From the NCBI GenBank assembly GCA_964575715.1, contig CAZNSG010000182.1:1-16346 (forward strand): a stretch of 16,346 bases of DNA, read 5' to 3'. Made by a program: the position numbers and the translations under genes. The notes under the pieces were generated by a model. That model did not search any database. It saw only the letters and a program-made list of their open reading frames with translations, and was not told where the DNA came from. This DNA is from PNAI01 sp964575715 (lineage in GTDB: Bacteria > Pseudomonadota > Alphaproteobacteria > Rhizobiales > Xanthobacteraceae). This document shows, in pieces, positions 14,903-16,346 of the stretch. Numbering within the stretch: the stretch's first letter is position 1; every line of letters begins with the position of its first letter.

Positions 14903-15198
14903 CGGCCTTTGTCACCGTCGAAGATACTCGGTTCTATGAGCAGGCGCTTCAGCCGCGGGGGCTCGCGCGGAGGCGCATCGAGCGCCTTGAGGAATTTGGC
15001 CCATTGCTCGGCATCAAGAGTAAAGTGCTGGCGATCCATGAGCCGTTCCTCGGCACGCGCCAGCGCGCTGTCGAGCACGAATTCGCTGACGGACTTTCGA
15101 TCGGCCTTCGCAGCCGCTTGCAACATGCGCTTGCTTGTTGCGGTTAGTCTGAGATCGAGCTTTTCGCTGCGGGTGACACGGTTGGGACGGGTCGGCAT
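14899..15198 (-). CDS. tacA: DUF1778 (ribbon-helix-helix) antitoxin, TacA-like
   Basis: The 99-residue protein has the DUF1778 pattern: SEKLDLRLTATSKRMLQAAAKADRKSVSEFVLDSALARAEE forms the RHH DNA-binding domain (about residues 11-51), and the rest, with FTLDAEQWAKFLKALDAPP, is the toxin-binding tail. It neutralises the GNAT toxin encoded just downstream and represses the shared promoter. AAGGAGC stands close to the ATG at 15198. Possible operator sequences lie at 15238-15254. The gene is divergent from the tag fragment at 15322, so the 123 bases between may carry two opposed promoters. Confidence 0.94.
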   Translation of the reverse strand: MPTRPNRVTRSEKLDLRLTATSKRMLQAAAKADRKSVSEFVLDSALARAEERLMDRQHFTLDAEQWAKFLKALDAPPREPPRLKRLLIEPSIFDGDKGR

Positions 15199-15237
15199 AA
15201 TGCTGCTCCTTATGGATTACGTTTAGCACATTTGCCA

Positions 15238-15254
15238 GACAATGTCATGACAAT
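15238..15254. promoter_or_regulatory. Candidate TacAT operator
   Basis: GACAAT occurs at 15238-15243 and 15249-15254, exactly 11 bases (about one helical turn) apart, and the perfect palindrome TGTCATGACA (15243-15252) bridges the two. It is 45-56 bases upstream of the antitoxin start. Closely phased repeats are usual for RHH antitoxins. I could not fix the promoter boxes. Confidence 0.4.
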
Positions 15255-15321
15255 ATTTCGGGCGCTCATAAACCCCTAAACCGACTGTGCTGACTACGAA
15301 TTTCCCGATAGGAAACCTCTC

Positions 15322-15492
15322 ATGTCCTCCGCCCTCCCCCACGCCGATGGCCTGCAGCGCTGCCCGTGGCCGAAGGACGATCCGCTTTACGTCGCCTATC
15401 ACGATCAGGAATGGGGCGTGCCGGAGTTCGACGACCGCGCGCTGTCGAGTTATGATCCTAAAATTTTGCGAATAAGGCAGAGCTTCGGATAA
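15322..15492 (+). pseudogene. tag: tag 5' fragment (3-methyladenine DNA glycosylase I), broken after codon 41
   Basis: From ATG 15322 (GGAAA about ten bases before it) the translation runs MSSALPHADGLQRCPWPKDD, then PLYVAYHDQEWGVPEFDDRAL, a clear Tag N-terminus including the zinc ligands Cys14 and His27 (Cys4 and His17 in E. coli Tag). After Leu41 the sequence turns into unrelated SSYDPKILRIRQSFG and a TAA at 15490-15492. The break point is where the DNA leaves the 93-bp stretch shared with the second tag copy. The remaining roughly 160 residues are not here. The product, if made, would be a 56-residue stub. Its own upstream region looks intact, so it may be the original 5' end of the resident gene. 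Confidence 0.85.
15353..15445 (+). repeat. 93-bp perfect direct repeat within tag, copy 1
   Basis: Identical base for base to 16166-16258, at a distance of 813 bp. Just upstream the two copies are homologous but differ at 11 of 31 positions; downstream they are unrelated. Confidence 0.97.
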
Positions 15493-15493
15493 T
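15466..15493 (+). promoter_or_regulatory. Promoter of the MntA/HepT module, possibly giving a leaderless mRNA
   Basis: TTGCGA (15466-15471) and GATAAT (15488-15493) lie 16 bases apart, matching the sigma-70 consensus at 4/6 and 5/6. The mntA ATG begins nine bases after the -10, so transcription would start at or next to the A of the start codon. No Shine-Dalgarno sequence precedes that ATG, which agrees with a leaderless message. Confidence 0.5.
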
Positions 15494-15501
15494 ATGATGT
15501 T

Positions 15502-15798
15502 ATGAGGAGCCAAGACGCAATCGCCATTCTCCGGCAGCATGCAGACGCCCTGCGTGACCGCGGCGTGTGTCATGCTGCGTTGTTCGGTTCGGCCGCGCGC
15601 GACGAAGCCGGACCCAAAAGCGATCTCGACATCCTGATCGAACTGGAGCCCGACGCTCCGCTCGACGCCTTCGCCTATGCCGGATTGAAGCGATACATCG
15701 CCGGTCTGTTCACCGGTCCTGTCGATGTGGTGACGCGGGACGCTCTCAAGCCCTATGTGCGCGGTTCGGCAGTAGCCGGCGCCATCTATGCCTTCTAA
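15502..15798 (+). CDS. mntA: MntA-type minimal nucleotidyltransferase antitoxin
   Basis: The 98-residue protein is a minimal nucleotidyltransferase: FGSAARDEAGPKSDLDILIEL carries the GSx2R...SDxD motif (Gly29-Ser30, Arg33, Ser40, Asp41, Asp43), and Asp75 in GPVDVVT is the third acidic residue. Antitoxins of this kind inactivate the partner HEPN toxin by transferring AMP groups from ATP to a Tyr of the toxin. All catalytic residues are present. It overlaps hepT by 11 bases, so translation is coupled. No ribosome site is visible upstream. The module sits between two copies of the tag 5' end, so it is a local insertion. Confidence 0.92.
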   Translation: MRSQDAIAILRQHADALRDRGVCHAALFGSAARDEAGPKSDLDILIELEPDAPLDAFAYAGLKRYIAGLFTGPVDVVTRDALKPYVRGSAVAGAIYAF

Positions 15799-16138
15799 AT
15801 CGCCCCACGGCCCGCTGACCGATATACTTCGTCATATCGAGTTGGCGCACGCGTTCGTCGCCGATATTTCCTTTGACGCCTTCCAGGCGGACCGGCGCAC
15901 GGTTTATGCGGTCACGCGTTGCCTCGAAATCATCTCCGAGGCATCGCGGAAGTTGCCGGACGATCTTAAGGTGCGTCATCCTCACATCCCGTGGATGGAT
16001 ATCGCCGGAGCCGGAAACGTTTATCGGCATGATTATGAGGACGTGCTGGATCAAATCGTTTGGCGCACCGTCCAGTACAGCTTGGAACCGTTGCGCGCCG
16101 CTGCCGAAATCGAACTGCGCAGATTGAGTGAAGAATGA
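15788..16138 (+). CDS. hepT: HepT-like HEPN (DUF86) toxin
   Basis: The 116-residue all-helical protein is of the DUF86/HepT group, usually RNases acting on tRNA or mRNA, paired with MntA. The active-site segment reads MDIAGAGNVYRHDYEDV. His81 and Tyr83 fit the H-x-Y end of the R-X4-H-x-Y motif, and Tyr83 is at the place of the Tyr AMPylated in Shewanella HepT (Tyr104). The Arg expected five residues before the His is Gly76; an Arg instead directly precedes the His (Arg80). I recall other DUF86 proteins with such a GN-x-x-RH form, so this may be a subfamily, but RNase activity should not be assumed. The stop codon overlaps the start of the second tag copy (ATGA). Confidence 0.88.
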   Translation: MPSKSPHGPLTDILRHIELAHAFVADISFDAFQADRRTVYAVTRCLEIISEASRKLPDDLKVRHPHIPWMDIAGAGNVYRHDYEDVLDQIVWRTVQYSLEPLRAAAEIELRRLSEE

Positions 16139-16346
16139 GCCATTCCTTCCTCCACCCCGACGGCGTGCAGCGCTGCCCGTGGCCGAAGGACGATCCGCTT
16201 TACGTCGCCTATCACGATCAGGAATGGGGCGTGCCGGAGTTCGACGACCGCGCGCTGTTTGAAAAACTCGTGCTCGATGGTTTTCAGGCCGGATTGTCTT
16301 GGATCACGATCTTGCGCAAGCGCGATAATTTTCGCCGCGCGTTCGA
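16135..16346 (+). CDS. tag: DNA-3-methyladenine glycosylase I, N-terminal part (runs off right edge)
   Basis: The enzyme removes 3-methyladenine from alkylated DNA, the first step of base-excision repair. Seventy residues are visible: MSHSFLHPDGVQRCPWPKDD, PLYVAYHDQEWGVPEFDDRAL, then FEKLVLDGFQAGLSWITILR. Cys14 and His27 are the first two zinc ligands, and Tyr26 and Trp56 correspond to E. coli Tyr16 and Trp46. The position of E. coli Glu38, which contacts the base, is Asp48 here. The start at 16135 overlaps the hepT stop (ATGA), so this copy is translationally coupled to the toxin gene and has no promoter of its own in view. Unlike the fragment at 15322, it continues as a normal Tag sequence to the window edge. 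Confidence 0.94.
   Translation, partial: MSHSFLHPDGVQRCPWPKDDPLYVAYHDQEWGVPEFDDRALFEKLVLDGFQAGLSWITILRKRDNFRRAF
16166..16258 (+). repeat. 93-bp perfect direct repeat within tag, copy 2
   Basis: Second copy of 15353-15445, without a single difference. It lies inside the tag reading frame that continues normally to the right edge. Confidence 0.97.

Noticed and set aside
15322..16346. Insertion sequence with target-site duplication
   Set aside because: No transposase and no terminal inverted repeats; 93 bp is far too long for a usual target duplication, and the N-terminal coding parts before the repeats differ.

Overview
The window looks like chromosomal DNA of a high-GC alphaproteobacterium of the Hyphomicrobiales (Rhizobiales), most like the Bradyrhizobium / Rhodoplanes / Pseudolabrys / Xanthobacter group. 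This rests on strong GC bias in the core genes, a Bug-type (TctC) binding protein, a TRAP transporter, a TIGR02301-type exported protein, a YgfZ-type folate-binding protein, and a palindromic repeat (12875-12923) of a kind familiar from rhizobial genomes. The genus cannot be fixed from the sequence alone.

Layout. 1-576: C-terminal part of a Bug-family solute-binding protein. 577-943: no convincing gene; holds a composite palindromic repeat. 944-1675 (-): exported protein of unknown function. 2044-2802: class II aldolase. 2897-2973 (-): tRNA-Pro(CGG) with a readable promoter. 3116-5532: MmgE/PrpD-family protein translationally coupled to a Sua5-type threonylcarbamoyl-AMP synthase. 5551-6342: Phd/PIN (VapBC-like) toxin-antitoxin module behind a perfect inverted repeat. 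6368-7798: FAD-linked 2-hydroxyacid dehydrogenase of the D-2-hydroxyglutarate dehydrogenase type. 8054-10928: TRAP transporter operon (dctP-dctQ-dctM). 10931-11686 (-): SRAP (YedK/HMCES) protein. 11737-12276: Nudix hydrolase. 12360-12755: TIGR02301 family protein. 12756-12969: a rhizobial palindrome and a strong intrinsic terminator directly before a small conserved-looking ORF (12970-13236). 13261-13363: a palindromic element abutting the first 18 codons of an amidohydrolase (dihydroorotase-like) gene whose body is absent. 13460-14371: ygfZ. 14399-15198 (-): TacAT-type (GNAT / DUF1778) toxin-antitoxin pair. 15322-16346: a 5' fragment of tag (3-methyladenine DNA glycosylase I), then an MntA/HepT (nucleotidyltransferase/HEPN) pair, then a second tag 5' end running off the window.

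The most interesting area is 15322-16346. A 93-bp stretch of tag coding sequence occurs twice, perfectly identical, 813 bp apart, although the 31 bases in front of each copy (the two N-terminal coding ends) match at only 20 positions. Between the copies sits a complete MntA/HepT module. The downstream tag start codon overlaps the hepT stop codon (ATGA), so the tag copy that continues past the window edge is now joined to a toxin-antitoxin operon. This looks like a toxin-antitoxin island that brought its own tag 5' end and recombined into the resident gene. A short-repeat assembly artefact must also be excluded.

Three type II or related toxin-antitoxin modules of different families lie within about 10.5 kb, and two gene remnants (amidohydrolase and tag) lie in the last 3 kb. 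The right part of the window is therefore a local hot spot of insertion and deletion in an otherwise ordinary core and transport region.
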